A DNA stretch of 64,000 bases from Brevundimonas abyssalis TAR-001 (lineage in GTDB: Bacteria > Pseudomonadota > Alphaproteobacteria > Caulobacterales > Caulobacteraceae): NCBI RefSeq assembly GCF_000466985.1, contig NZ_BATC01000009.1, forward strand, positions 1-64,000, read 5' to 3'. Below the pieces are notes generated by a model. That model saw only the letters and a list, made by a program, of their open reading frames with translations. It was not told where the DNA came from and did no database searches. The number at the start of each line of letters is the position of its first letter. The stretch's first letter is position 1. The translations under genes were made by a program, and so were the position numbers. Below are positions 21,013 to 30,960 of the stretch, one piece after another.

Positions 21013-23090
21013 GTGAAATTTCCTGACTGGAACCGCCTCAGAGCCGACGCCGCTTCACGCGGTCGTCGGCTTTTGACGTCCGGGCGCTCGCGTTTCCACA
21101 CGAGCCGCGCCTGGGTCTCCGCCAATGACCCCGTCTGGAAGGCCTGGCGCAGGCCCGGCAGGGCGGAGACGATTTCGGGCGCTGTGGCGGGCGTGCTGGT
21201 CCTGGCCGTGGTCCTGACCCTGGCCCTGTTCGACTGGAACCATCTGCGCGGGCCATCGGCCGCTGGGCCTCGGACAAATACGAGCGCGACATCAGCATCG
21301 ACGGCGATCTGGACGTGACCCTGTTCGGCTGGACGCCATCCGTAGCGGTCGAAGATCTGCGCATCGGCGGACCGGACTGGGCCGATGAAGACGATACGCT
21401 GCGGGTGGGCCGCTTCGAAGGCTCGGCGCGCTTGCAACGGCTGCTGGCCGGACAGCTCGAACTGACCCGCGCCGTGGTGATCGAGCCGGAAATCGTGCTC
21501 ATCGTCCACGAGGACGGCCGCCGCAGCTGGGTCATGGACGACACCGGCCCGGACGAACCCACCCGCTTGCCCCTGATCGAGCGCCTGTTGATCCGCGACG
21601 GCCGGGTGCGGGTGGATGAGCGGGGACGCGGTCTGACCCTGGATGCGGCCATCGACGCCCGCGAACTGGCCGAGGGTGTCGGCGACGAGGATGAACGCTC
21701 CGGCTTCCGTCTGGAAGGCGAGGGCGCCCTGAACGGCCAGCCGCTGACCCTGCGCGTTCTGGGCGAGCCCTTCGTCCAGTTGCGCCGGGACCGGCCCTGG
21801 CGCTTCCGTGCCGAACTGACCGGCGCGGGCAGCGAACTGGAGGCCCGCGGCCAGATCACCCGCCCCTTCGACCTCAGCCATTTCACCGCCGACCTGTCCC
21901 TGTCCGGCCCCGACCTGGCGAACCTGTATCTGATCACCGGCGTGGTGACGCCCAACACGCCGCCCTACAGCCTCGAAGGCGACCTGGCCCGCGACGACAG
22001 CCTGTGGACCTTCAATGAGGTGACCGGCCGGGTGGGCGACAGCGATCTGTCGGGCGATGTCAGCGTCGACCGGGTCGACGACCGTCTGCGGGTGGAGGCG
22101 GATCTGCGCAGTCGGTCGCTGGATCTTGACGACCTGTTCGCCGTTCTGGGCGCGCCGCCGGACCCGACCGAAACCGCCTCGCCCGAGCAGCGCGCTCGCG
22201 CCGGGGCCATGCGCGCCCAGGCGCGCCTGCTGCCCGACGCGCCCCTACGCACCGAGCGGCTGCGCACCATGGACGGCCGACTGGATTTTCGCGCCGACGA
22301 GGTGAAGCACAACGACCTGGCCGTCACGGCGGTCAGCCTGGGCGCCGCGCTGGAGGACGGCATCCTGGGCCTGGACCCCATCGCCTTCGCCTTTGCACAA
22401 GGGGAGCTGAACGGCACGGCCCGCATCGACGCCACGGGCGACGTTCCCCAATCCACCGTCGACCTCCGGCTGGCGGGCTATCCGCTGGAGGCCGTCATCC
22501 CCGCCCGCGACGGCCAGCCGACGGTCACGGGCCGAGCCCTGGGACGGGTCCGGCTGCAGGGGCCGGGCGCCTCCATCGCCGACTTCGCGGCCCGCTCCCG
22601 GGGGACCATCACGGTGGTGGTCCCGCAAGGCCAGATGCGCGAGGCCTTTGCCGAGCTGCTGGGAATCAATGTCGGGCGCGGTCTGCGCCTGCTCCTGTCC
22701 GACGACCAGCGCACCACGCCGATCCGCTGCGCCGTGGCCAGTTTCGATGTTCGGGACGGCATCGGCACGGCCTCGACCTTCATCATCGACACCGATGTGG
22801 TGCTGGCCCAGGGGGAAGGGACCCTGAACCTGCGAAACGAACGGCTGGACATCCGCATCGACGGCGAAAGCAAGAAGCCGCGCCTGCTGCGCGTCTGGTC
22901 GCCCATCACCGTCTCGGGCCCGATCCGGTCCCCTTCGGTGGGCGTTGACGAGGCCGCCATCGCCGGCCAGGTGGGCCTGATCGCCGCCATCGGGGCGCTG
23001 GTGGCGCCGGTCGCGGGGGTGCTGGGGCTGATCGAGCCGGGGCTGGCTGAGGACGCCAACTGCGGCGCCCTGATCAGTCAGGCCCGTTGA
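21013..23090 (+). CDS. AsmA family protein (one-base frameshift)
   Basis: Repaired length is 692 residues. A cytoplasmic N-terminus is followed by one membrane segment (ETISGAVAGVLVLAVVLTLA, about 58-77), then LFDWNHLRGP. The frame breaks near 21254; one added C gives GPIGRWASDKYERDISIDGD, the typical start of the AsmA periplasmic domain. The C-terminal region (VDLRLAGYPLEAVIPARDG, then GTITVVVPQGQM) matches AsmA-like proteins, which bridge inner and outer membranes and are linked to lipid transport. It probably sits in the envelope; substrate is not known. Confidence 0.8.
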
Positions 23091-23182
23091 TCCGGCGTCG
23101 TTGTCCTGACGTCCGACCCGGACCGTCGCAACCCGCGCCGGATGACGCGCGTATCTGACCTGAAGCTTTGACACGGACGCCC

Positions 23183-24034
23183 ATGACTCGACGTGGATTC
23201 CTCATGCCCGCCCTTGCCGGCCTCATGGCCGGCTGCTCCCCGCTGGGCGCCCTCAACGCCCTGGGTCCCCGGGACAGCGGCGCGGGCCGGGTGGCCCGGG
23301 GCCTGGCCTACGGGTCCGAAGACCGCCAGCGCTTCGACCTGTTCGCCCCCGCCGACGGGGCGGACCTGCCCGTGGTGGTGTTCTTCTACGGCGGCGGCTG
23401 GGATTCCGGATCGAGGGACGTCTACGGCTGGGCGGCGCAGGCCCTGGCCGCGCGCGGTTTTCTGGTGGCCCTGCCGGACTATCGCCTGTCGCCGGACGTC
23501 CATTTCCCGGCGTTCATCGAGGACGCGGCCCTGGCCACGGCGGCGGCGGCGGATGTGGCGGCGCGGCACGGCGGCGACCCGGCGCGGCTGGCGGTCAGCG
23601 GCCATTCGGCGGGCGCGCACCTGGCCATGATGATCACCCTGGACCCGCGCTACATGGCGGGTGTGGAGCGGCCGGACCTGATCAGGGCCGCAGCGGGTCT
23701 GGCCGGGCCCTACGACTTCCTGCCCTTCGACGTGGCCGCCAGCCGCAACGCCTTCGGCCGCACCCCGGACCCGACCCTGACCCAGCCGGTCACTTTCGCC
23801 CGCGCTGACGCCCCGCCCGTCTGGCTGGCCCACGGGACCGAGGACAGCACGGTGCACGCCGAGGACTCCGAGATCCTGCACGCCCGCCTGTCGGAGCTGG
23901 GCGCGCCCTCGACATTGCGCCTCTATGAGGGGCTGAACCACGCCGATCTGATCGCGACCTTCTCGCCCCTGTTCCGCCGCAAGGCCCCGGTGCTGGATGA
24001 CATGGCGGCGTTCCTGAGCGGGGTCCTGACCTGA
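23183..24034 (+). CDS. Alpha/beta hydrolase, esterase/lipase type (BD-FAE/HSL-like)
   Basis: 283 residues from the ATG at 23183; an in-frame TTG at 23168 is less likely. MTRRGFLMPALAGLMAGC carries a twin arginine and a lipobox, so export as a lipoprotein is possible. The oxyanion segment is VVFFYGGGWDSGS, the nucleophile motif GHSAGAHLA, the acid HGTEDSTVH and the histidine LNHADL. The substrate is probably a small ester or carbohydrate ester, not determinable here. Single gene with a 132-base gap upstream of the start to asmA. Confidence 0.82.
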   Translation: MTRRGFLMPALAGLMAGCSPLGALNALGPRDSGAGRVARGLAYGSEDRQRFDLFAPADGADLPVVVFFYGGGWDSGSRDVYGWAAQALAARGFLVALPDYRLSPDVHFPAFIEDAALATAAAADVAARHGGDPARLAVSGHSAGAHLAMMITLDPRYMAGVERPDLIRAAAGLAGPYDFLPFDVAASRNAFGRTPDPTLTQPVTFARADAPPVWLAHGTEDSTVHAEDSEILHARLSELGAPSTLRLYEGLNHADLIATFSPLFRRKAPVLDDMAAFLSGVLT

Positions 24035-24098
24035 TCGTCAGCTTGCGTCAGCGGCCTTTTCGTCGCGGAATGGCCAGGATGGGATCGGGAGGCCGGGC

Positions 24099-25178
24099 AT
24101 GAGGGCATGGATTGCGGGACTGGCGGGGGCGGCCGCGCTGGCGCTGGGGATCGGCGCGGCCGCCGCCCAACCGGCGCCGTCGGACCTGGAGGCCGCCTTC
24201 GAAGCGGCACGAACCGCCAGCGCGGTCCCGCTGTCTCTGGACCGCGAGCAGGCGGACTGGCGCGAGTACGGCGATCGGAGCCCCGACGGCCTGGCGGCCC
24301 GGATAGATGAGCTGACCGAGCGAGCCGCGCGCGACCGCGCCGCCTGGGCCCTGCGGACAACGCCCGCCTTGATGGCTGATGGCTGTGTGCCCATAGCCCT
24401 GAGCGACTGCCACACCGTGTCAGGGGGCTATGTGGCCCGGCGCGACGGCCCGACCCTGTACTGGCAGCTCCAGCGCGGTTTCACTGAGGCGGATGGCGTC
24501 GGGGGCGGTTTCGTCCTGCTTCAGCTTGAGACGGACGGGATCACCCTGCGGCCCGTCGCCTGGGACTACGCCGGCTACATTTATGGCCAGCCCGAATGGG
24601 CGGGGGATGAGGGCGAGGGCGTCGTGCACGTGGCGGTCCCCGGCGTGCACGGCGGCACCGGCGCGCACAACGCCGACGTGATTTTCCGCCTGACGGATGA
24701 TGCCGACAGGCCCTTGCGTCAGATCGACAACTTCACCTGGCGGGAGGGTCTGGGCGCCCGGCTGCCGCAAGGGCTGGAGGTGTGGAAAGGGGTCAATTTC
24801 GCCTACGAGGCCCTGATGGCCGACACGGCGCTCTGGCGCACCAGCGACGCCAACTGCTGCCCCACCGGCGGCGAGGCCTATCTGGATTTCGAGATTCGCG
24901 ATGACCGCCTGACCCTGACCGGCGTTCAGGTGAATGACGCGCTCACGAGCCTCGCCCAACAGGTTCCGGCCGGCGTCTTCGCCTGGGTCCAGCGGCGCAT
25001 GGCCTGCGACCACTGGGGCGGGGAGGAGCCGTATGACGCCGAGCGCGCGGCCCAGATCGAGGCGGCGCTGTCCGAGGCCCGTTGCGACGCCCTGGAGACG
25101 GATGGTCAGACCCTGCGCCGCACCCACGCCGACGATGACGCCGTGCTCGCCATCCTCGCCCGCGCCGAGGCGATGTAG
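24099..25178 (+). CDS. Exported protein of unknown function
   Basis: 359 residues with a signal peptide (MRAWIAGLAGAAALALGIGA, cleavage after AAA-Q near 24). Mature part contains eight cysteines, several in pairs (GCVPIALSDCH; SDANCCPTGGEAYLDFEI), suggesting disulphides in the periplasm. The segment NCCPTGGEAYLDFEIRDDRL resembles short repeats in secreted proteins but I do not recognise a family. GGGAGGCCGGGC before the ATG is a fair ribosome binding site. No operon partner is obvious; amn follows 45 bases later. Confidence 0.65.
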   Translation: MRAWIAGLAGAAALALGIGAAAAQPAPSDLEAAFEAARTASAVPLSLDREQADWREYGDRSPDGLAARIDELTERAARDRAAWALRTTPALMADGCVPIALSDCHTVSGGYVARRDGPTLYWQLQRGFTEADGVGGGFVLLQLETDGITLRPVAWDYAGYIYGQPEWAGDEGEGVVHVAVPGVHGGTGAHNADVIFRLTDDADRPLRQIDNFTWREGLGARLPQGLEVWKGVNFAYEALMADTALWRTSDANCCPTGGEAYLDFEIRDDRLTLTGVQVNDALTSLAQQVPAGVFAWVQRRMACDHWGGEEPYDAERAAQIEAALSEARCDALETDGQTLRRTHADDDAVLAILARAEAM

Positions 25179-25223
25179 CGCGCCGCGTCTCGCCATCGTC
25201 ACGCTTGCCCGCTAGACTGGGTC

Positions 25224-26672
25224 ATGACCGAGACCATGACCATCGAGGCGGTGCTGGACCGCCTGCAAGACCTTTATTCCAGCTCCGTCGGCAATCTGCG
25301 TGAAGCCGTCAAACAGTTCCTCGACAGCGGCGCCCTGCCCGACCCCGACGCTCGCGCCCAGGGCCTGTTCGCCTATCCCGAGCTGAGGGTCAGCTGGCGC
25401 GGCGAGCGCCCCGGCGATCTGGAGCCCCGCGCCTTCGCCCGCCTGTCGCGGCCCGGCGACTATGCCGCCACCATCACCCGGCCGGACTTGTTCCGCTCCT
25501 ACATCCGCGAGCAGCTGGAGCTGCTTGAAGCCGACTACGGCGCGACCTTCGCGGTGGTCGCTTCACGTCAGGAGATCCCGTTCCCCTATGTGATGGACGG
25601 CTCGGGGGTGACGCTGGACCGCACCATGACCTCGGCCATCGCCCGCTACTTCCCCACCACCGAGCTGGCCCATATCGGCGACGAGATCGCCGACGGCCTG
25701 TTCGATCCGGCCGCGGGCGCCTTCCCCCTGTCGCACTTCGACGGGCTGCGGACCGACTTCTCCCTGGCGCGGTTGAAGCACTACACGGGCGCCCCGGTGG
25801 ACGACATTCAGTCCTTCATCCTGTTCACCAACTACCACCGCTATGTGGACGAGTTCGTGCGCTGGGCCTGTGCACAGCTGGCCGACCCGGACAGCCCCTA
25901 CGAAACCCTCTCCTGTGCCGGGGGGGTGGTGGTGACCCGGGATGATCCGGACGCCGACGCGGCCCTGTCGGACGGCGCATGGCGCCGCCACCAGATGCCG
26001 GCCTGGCACCTGACCGCGCCCGGCTGGCGCGGCGTGACCCTGGTGAACATCGGCGTGGGGCCCTCCAACGCCAAGACCATCACCGACCACCTGGCTGTGA
26101 CCCGGCCCCACGCCTGGCTGATGATCGGCCACTGCGGCGGCCTGCGCGCCAGCCAGTCCATCGGCGACTATGTGCTGGCCCACGCCTATCTGCGCGACGA
26201 CCATGTGCTGGACGCGGTGCTGCCGCCGGACATCCCGATCCCCTCCATCGCCGAGGTCCAGCGCGCCCTGTACGACGCCACCAAGTCCGTTTCGGGCATG
26301 CCGGGCGAACAGGTGAAGCGGCGCTTGCGCACGGGCACGGTGGTCACCACCGACGATCGCAATTGGGAGCTGCGCTATTCCCGCTCGGCCCTGCGCTTCA
26401 ACCAGAGCCGGGCCGTGGCCATCGACATGGAGAGCGCCACCATCGCCGCCCAGGGCTACCGCTTCCGCGTGCCCTACGGCACCCTGCTGTGCGTGTCCGA
26501 CAAGCCCTTGCACGGCGAGATCAAGCTGCCCGGCCAGGCCAACCGCTTCTACGAGGGCTCCATCTCCGAGCACCTGCAGATCGGCATCGAGGCGGTAGCC
26601 CTGCTGCGTCAGGAAGGCCTCGGCCTGCACTCCCGCAAGCTCCGCGCCTTCGACGAGCCGCCTTTCAGGTAA
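25224..26672 (+). CDS. amn: AMP nucleosidase
   Basis: 482 residues, the length of bacterial Amn. The N-terminal domain (VLDRLQDLYSSSVGNLREAV) precedes a nucleoside-phosphorylase-like domain with VNIGVGPSNAKTITDHLAV, MIGHCGGLRASQSIGDYVLA and VAIDMESATIAAQGYRFRVP; the ME(S) pair contacts the ribose. It hydrolyses AMP to adenine and ribose 5-phosphate and balances adenylate levels. The stop is followed within 12 bases by a dispersed repeat. Confidence 0.93.
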   Translation: MTETMTIEAVLDRLQDLYSSSVGNLREAVKQFLDSGALPDPDARAQGLFAYPELRVSWRGERPGDLEPRAFARLSRPGDYAATITRPDLFRSYIREQLELLEADYGATFAVVASRQEIPFPYVMDGSGVTLDRTMTSAIARYFPTTELAHIGDEIADGLFDPAAGAFPLSHFDGLRTDFSLARLKHYTGAPVDDIQSFILFTNYHRYVDEFVRWACAQLADPDSPYETLSCAGGVVVTRDDPDADAALSDGAWRRHQMPAWHLTAPGWRGVTLVNIGVGPSNAKTITDHLAVTRPHAWLMIGHCGGLRASQSIGDYVLAHAYLRDDHVLDAVLPPDIPIPSIAEVQRALYDATKSVSGMPGEQVKRRLRTGTVVTTDDRNWELRYSRSALRFNQSRAVAIDMESATIAAQGYRFRVPYGTLLCVSDKPLHGEIKLPGQANRFYEGSISEHLQIGIEAVALLRQEGLGLHSRKLRAFDEPPFR

Positions 26673-26682
26673 AGAGCCCTAA

Positions 26683-26712
26683 CGCTCGCCGCGCGGCGGC
26701 TCGCTGCTTGAG
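26683..26712 (-). repeat. 30-bp palindromic repeat, inverted copy
   Basis: CGCTCGCCGCGCGGCGGCTC at the start of this copy contains a long GC palindrome; the full 30 bases are identical to the complement of the copies at 26912-26941 and 26961-26990. Each copy is preceded (in this orientation) by GCnCTAn. It lies just after the amn stop. A REP-like element is the best description. Confidence 0.75.
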
Positions 26713-26829
26713 GGCGGTTTGGGCCCTGCCGTTCGCAGCGCAGGGCCTCGCTGTTCAAGGGCTCAACATTAAATTTGCGCCCACCGCTTTCGCCCCGGTC
26801 TATGATGGGGCTTGCGACCAGGGAGGGCC

Positions 26830-26886
26830 ATTTCAGACAATTCAGACTATTCGCACCCTGTTTTTTTGAGTCCGGAGTCCGAAATT
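26830..26886. repeat. Intergenic hairpin-ended repeat, copy 2 of 2
   Basis: Related to 431-488: CAGGGAGGG, then ATTTCAGAC, ATTCAGAC-type repeats, CCTGTTTTTTT and a closing GTCCGAAAT that pairs with the first arm with one mismatch. The first copy lies beside pilA, the second between amn and a methyltransferase gene. Confidence 0.6.
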
Positions 26887-26911
26887 CCGGCGCCGCTCTG
26901 AAGCCCGCGCG

Positions 26912-26941
26912 CTCAAGCAGCGAGCCGCCGCGCGGCGAGCG
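26912..26941 (+). repeat. 30-bp palindromic repeat, direct copy 1
   Basis: Identical in all 30 bases to 26961-26990, 49 bases downstream in the same orientation, and to the complement of 26683-26712. Confidence 0.75.
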
Positions 26942-26960
26942 ATAGTGCGTCAAGGATGCG

Positions 26961-26990
26961 CTCAAGCAGCGAGCCGCCGCGCGGCGAGCG
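26961..26990 (+). repeat. 30-bp palindromic repeat, direct copy 2, overlapping a gene end
   Basis: This copy includes the stop codon and last nine codons of the methyltransferase on the minus strand (protein end LAARRLAA). The same peptide followed by a stop would be read from the other two copies in the matching frame. Confidence 0.75.
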
Positions 26991-27737
26991 GTAGCGCTCT
27001 AAAGAGATACAAACCGAAGCCGAAGACGCGGAAACCTTCGGTCTCGAACATCGCCTTCTGCATATCCGCGCGGGCGATCAGGCGCGGCGCCTCCGGCGCC
27101 TCGGGGTGGGCGGCGGCCCAGGCGCGGACGGCGGCGTCCATGGTGTCGATGTAGGTGCGCCATTCCTCATCGGTGCTGTGCCGGACATGGACGACGCGCC
27201 ATCCGGCCTGTTCGGCGGCCGTACGCAACCCGCGTCGGTCTGGTAGCTGTTGGTCATCTCGACGATCTGGCGAAGCGGCGCGCTGGGCTCGGCCTTCCAG
27301 AACGGTTCGCCCCAGAGCAGGCGCCCGCCGGGCGCCACCGCGTTCTTCAGCCGCGCGAAGACGGCGACCGGATCGCGCAGGCCCGGCGCTGCGGCGTCCG
27401 TGGCGCCCAGCACCGTGATCAGGTCCGGCAGGGGCGCATGGTCCAGAACCTCGCTGGAATCCCGGACCAGCAGCTCGACCCGCTCCCCCTGTCCGGAGGC
27501 GGCGATGCGTCGGGAGGCAAGAGCGGCCATGACGGGATCGCGCTCCACCGCCCGAACCTTCAGGCCGAAGTCGCGCGCCAGGCCGATGGCGACAGTGGCG
27601 TTGCCGGCGCCCAGATCCAGCGCCAACGCGCCGGGTTTCAGCCCCGCCGCAGCGACGGCCTCGCGCACCGCGTCCCAGGACACGGCGTTGCAGACCTCCA
27701 GCGCCTCATAGGCGATATGGTTGAAGTTCACGGCCAT
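26962..27737 (-). CDS. Class I SAM-dependent methyltransferase (one-base frameshift)
   Basis: From the ATG at 27737 (MAVNFNHIAYEALEVCN) the repaired protein has 258 residues. Motif I is ALALDLGAGNATVAIGLA, acidic loop AVERDP, and later LLVRDSSEVL and GGRLLWGEPFW. The frame breaks near 27229; adding one base gives TDAGLRTAAEQAGWRVVHVR, continuing to FGFGLYLFRAL. Substrate unknown. The last residues come from a dispersed repeat (26961-26990), so the original C-terminus may have been replaced when the repeat arrived. Confidence 0.75.
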
Positions 27738-27835
27738 GAGGCGGGCTTGCACCGGGTACCGGAGAGACACCACGAGAAAGCACTTTACATCTTAAAGCAA
27801 ATTGATAAGGTCAGCCCATCCAAGGGAGAGGCTCC

Positions 27836-28462
27836 ATGACCGACGACCACAGCAAGTCCATACACGACGACATCGCCTATATGCGCGGCTTGGCCGATGA
27901 AGGGCGTCACGCGCCCCTGCTCAGCGGGCCCGTGATGGTCGCGGCGGGCGTGATCTTCGGCTTGGCCAGCCTCGGCCAATGGGCCATCGTGACCGAGGTG
28001 CTGGTCGTCGACCCCATGGCCCAACTCTGGCTGTGGCTCGCCGCCGGCGGCGCCTTCGCCGTAGCTCTCACCCTTCTGATCCGGCGCCAGCAGGCCAAGC
28101 CCGGCTTCTATTCTCCCGGCAACAAGGCGGTGGGGGCCGCCTGGACGGCGGTGGGTTTCGGCATCTTCGCCATGTGGGTCGCCTTCATGGCCGTCGGATT
28201 CAGTTCCGGCGACTGGACGCTCATGCGCGCCATGCCGATCGTGGTCTTCGCCGCCTACGGCTCGGCCTGGATGGTGGCGGGCGCGATGTCGGACGCCGGC
28301 TGGATGAAGGGCGTGGCTCTGCTCGCCTATGGTGGCGCGGTTCTGCTGGGCGTGTTCGCCGACAGTACGTGGGGGTATCTGGTGTTTGCGGGCCTGATGG
28401 TCTTCGTCGCCCTGCTCCCCGGCCTGGCCCTGATGCGCCAAGAACCCTCGGACGTGGTCTGA
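27836..28462 (+). CDS. Integral membrane protein of unknown function
   Basis: 208 residues with six likely membrane segments (for example LLSGPVMVAAGVIFGLASLG and GVALLAYGGAVLLGVFADST), preceded by a short acidic cytoplasmic N-terminus MTDDHSKSIHDDIAYMRGLA. AAGGGAGAGGCTCC lies before the ATG. It is followed after three bases by a winged-helix regulator, a pairing I have seen in proteobacterial genomes; the regulator probably controls this operon. Function not known. Confidence 0.7.
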   Translation: MTDDHSKSIHDDIAYMRGLADEGRHAPLLSGPVMVAAGVIFGLASLGQWAIVTEVLVVDPMAQLWLWLAAGGAFAVALTLLIRRQQAKPGFYSPGNKAVGAAWTAVGFGIFAMWVAFMAVGFSSGDWTLMRAMPIVVFAAYGSAWMVAGAMSDAGWMKGVALLAYGGAVLLGVFADSTWGYLVFAGLMVFVALLPGLALMRQEPSDVV

Positions 28463-28465
28463 CCC

Positions 28466-28768
28466 ATGGCCGACGATTTCCAGATCGCCGACATCGACGA
28501 GGTCATTCACGGGCGGGTGCGCCTGGGGATCATGGCCTATCTGTCCGGCGCGGACATGGCCGACTTCAACGAGCTGAAGACGCGGCTGCAGGTCACCGAC
28601 GGCAATCTGTCGGTGCATCTGAGAAAGCTCGAGGACGCCGGCTTCGTGGAGGTGCTCAAGAGCTTCCAGGGCCGCCGCCCCCTGACCCGCGCCCGCCTGA
28701 CCGATACGGGGCGCAAGGCCTTCGTCGACTATCTGGACGCCATGGCCCGTCTGGTGGAGCAGCGATAG
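28466..28768 (+). CDS. Winged-helix transcriptional regulator (MarR-like fold)
   Basis: 100 residues, a single winged-helix domain: VIHGRVRLGIMAYLSGADMA, then the recognition helix region VTDGNLSVHLRKLEDAGFVE and the wing with RRPLTRARLTDTGRKAF. This is the compact family of one-domain regulators annotated as winged helix DNA-binding proteins. It likely represses or activates its own operon with the membrane protein gene just upstream. Confidence 0.85.
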   Translation: MADDFQIADIDEVIHGRVRLGIMAYLSGADMADFNELKTRLQVTDGNLSVHLRKLEDAGFVEVLKSFQGRRPLTRARLTDTGRKAFVDYLDAMARLVEQR

Positions 28769-28787
28769 GGCGCCTATAGACAGGGGC

Positions 28788-29570
28788 ATGACCTCCTCAC
28801 GCCTTCATCGCTTCGACGCCGTCGAGAATTTCCGCGACTACGGCGACTACGCCACCGCTGCGGGGCGGCGGGTGCGCGGCGGCGTCCTGTTTCGGTCGGG
28901 ACACCATGCCCGGGCGTCCGATGCAGACGTGGCGCGGCTGGATGCCCTGGGTGTCGCCACGGTTGTGGACCTGCGACGGGCTTCGGAACGCCGGGCCCAA
29001 CCGTCAAAGCGGCCTGCCGGATTTTCGGGACAGGTGATCGAGTGGGAGCAGGTCGATGACGGCGAGGCCCCGCACATAACCTTCCTGAAGACCTCACCCC
29101 TGACCGAGGACGCCGGACGGGCCTTCATGATGCGGACCTATCGCCGCCTGCCGTTCGAAGACGCGCACCTGGACCTGTTCCGCCGCTATTTCCACGCCTT
29201 GGGCGACAGCGACGGGCCGGTGTTGATCCACTGCGCCGCGGGCAAGGACCGCACAGGCCTTCTGGCCGCCCTGACCCATCACCTGCTGGGCGTCGGCCAC
29301 GACGAGATGATGGAGGACTATCTGCTGACCAACCATGCGGTGGATCTGGAAGGCCGCGCCCCGGCTGTGGCGAAACAGCTTGAAACCTGGACCGGACGCC
29401 CGGCCTCCCACGCGGCGGTGGTCGCGTTCCTGGGCGTCGAGCCTGACTATCTGGACGCCGCCATTGAAGCGATGGTCCAGACCCACGGCTCCATCGACGG
29501 CTATCTGGAGCAGGCCCTGGGCCTGGACGCGGCCTTGCGCGACCGCATCGGCGAGCGGTTGTCGGCCTGA
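28788..29570 (+). CDS. Tyrosine/dual-specificity protein phosphatase family
   Basis: 260 residues. The N-terminus NFRDYGDYATAAGRRVRGGV and the P-loop VLIHCAAGKDRTGLLAALT (CX5R, Cys about residue 148) are typical of the bacterial Y_phosphatase3 family, cytoplasmic enzymes acting on phosphotyrosine or phosphoinositides. A DLRRASERRAQP segment holds the general region of the acid. pabB starts three bases after its stop, so they are probably co-transcribed although the functions are unrelated. Confidence 0.85.
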   Translation: MTSSRLHRFDAVENFRDYGDYATAAGRRVRGGVLFRSGHHARASDADVARLDALGVATVVDLRRASERRAQPSKRPAGFSGQVIEWEQVDDGEAPHITFLKTSPLTEDAGRAFMMRTYRRLPFEDAHLDLFRRYFHALGDSDGPVLIHCAAGKDRTGLLAALTHHLLGVGHDEMMEDYLLTNHAVDLEGRAPAVAKQLETWTGRPASHAAVVAFLGVEPDYLDAAIEAMVQTHGSIDGYLEQALGLDAALRDRIGERLSA

Positions 29571-29573
29571 GCC

Positions 29574-30929
29574 ATGGCGGGTCTGTCGCTGGCCCTGATC
29601 GAACGGGACTGGATTGACCCGCTGCACGTGGCGGCGGGGCTGGACGACGTCGAAGGTCGCCTGATCCTGCTGTCAGATGGCGGGCCGAACGCCCGCTGGT
29701 CCTATGTGGCCGCCGAGCCGACGCGGGTGGAACGAGTCCCAAGGGCGGCCCCGGGTCCCTTCGATCGCATCGGCGCGCTGCTCGGCGAGCGGGCGGTGAC
29801 ACCCCCGGGTGCGCCGCCCTTCACCGGCGGGGTCGTCGGACTGGCCAGCTACGATCTGGACGCGCCCGAGGCGACGCTGGGCGGCGACGATCAGGACTGG
29901 CCCGGCCTGACTCTGGCCCGTCATGACGCGGTGCTCGCCTTCGATCATCACCACCGACGCGTGATCGCCGCAGGGCGGGGCGAGGACCCCGAACGCGCCG
30001 CCCATGCCGCAGACCGCGCCCTGCGTTGGCTGGCCGGCGCCCGCACGCCCGCGCCGGCGCCCGCCCCCCTGGCCGACGCTTTCACCTCTGAAAGACCCGC
30101 ACAGGCCTACCGCGACGCTGTGGCCGATGTGGTCCGGCGCATCGCGGCGGGCGAGATCTTTCAGGCCAACATCGCCCGCGCCTGGACCGGAATGCTGGCC
30201 GAAAGCGCAGAGCCGTTCGATCTGTTCGTGCGGCTGGCCGGCGCCAGCCCGGCGCCCTACGCGGCCTTCTGGGAGCTGGGCGACCATGTGCTGGCGTCCA
30301 ACTCGCCCGAATCCTTCCTCAGCGTGCGCGACGGCCGGATCACCGCCCGGCCCATCAAGGGCACACGCCCGCGCGGCTCGACCCCGCAAGAAGACGCGGC
30401 GCTGAAGGCTGAACTTCTGGCCAGCGCCAAGGACCGGGCCGAGAACCTGATGATCGTGGATCTGATGCGCAACGACCTGTCGCGGGTCTGCACGCCCGGA
30501 AGCGTCACGGCTCCGGACCTGTTCCGGCTCGAGACCTTCGCCAATGTCCACCATCTGGTGTCCACGGTTCAGGGCCGACTGGCCCCGGACATGGGCTCCG
30601 CAGAGGTGATGTCCGCGACCTTCCCGCCCGGCTCCATCACCGGCGCGCCCAAACACCAGGCGATGCAGGTCATCGCCTGCCACGAGGCAGCGCGTGGGCC
30701 GTGGTGCGGCAGCCTGTTCCTGGCCGGGTTTGATGGGTCGCTGGAGGCCTCGGTCCTGATCCGGACCGTGGCGCTGCGCCGCGCGGCCGACGGCTGGCGC
30801 TTCCGCACGCTCGCGGGGGCGGGAATCGTGGCGGACAGCGACCCGGACGCCGAACTGGCCGAGACGGACGCCAAGATCGCCAGCATACGCCACGCCCTCA
30901 TGGACCATCCCGCGCCTTGGACGCTATGA
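29574..30929 (+). CDS. pabB: Aminodeoxychorismate synthase component I
   Basis: 451 residues with the chorismate-binding domain in the C-terminal 260: GEIFQANIARAWTG, RPIKGTRPRGSTPQEDAALK, ENLMIVDLMRNDLSRVC, LVSTVQGRLAPD, FPPGSITGAPKHQAMQVI and FRTLAGAGIVADSDPDAELA. The residue pattern PIKGTRPR favours PabB over TrpE. It converts chorismate to aminodeoxychorismate for folate synthesis. No fused PabC domain is present and no pabA is beside it. Confidence 0.88.
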   Translation: MAGLSLALIERDWIDPLHVAAGLDDVEGRLILLSDGGPNARWSYVAAEPTRVERVPRAAPGPFDRIGALLGERAVTPPGAPPFTGGVVGLASYDLDAPEATLGGDDQDWPGLTLARHDAVLAFDHHHRRVIAAGRGEDPERAAHAADRALRWLAGARTPAPAPAPLADAFTSERPAQAYRDAVADVVRRIAAGEIFQANIARAWTGMLAESAEPFDLFVRLAGASPAPYAAFWELGDHVLASNSPESFLSVRDGRITARPIKGTRPRGSTPQEDAALKAELLASAKDRAENLMIVDLMRNDLSRVCTPGSVTAPDLFRLETFANVHHLVSTVQGRLAPDMGSAEVMSATFPPGSITGAPKHQAMQVIACHEAARGPWCGSLFLAGFDGSLEASVLIRTVALRRAADGWRFRTLAGAGIVADSDPDAELAETDAKIASIRHALMDHPAPWTL

Positions 30930-30960
30930 TAAGTACGGGGGCCTGATCAGGAGTTCGGAT

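Noticed and set aside
26683-26990. CRISPR array
   Set aside because: Only three repeats, one inverted and with unequal spacing; palindromic GC repeat typical of REP-like elements. No cas genes.
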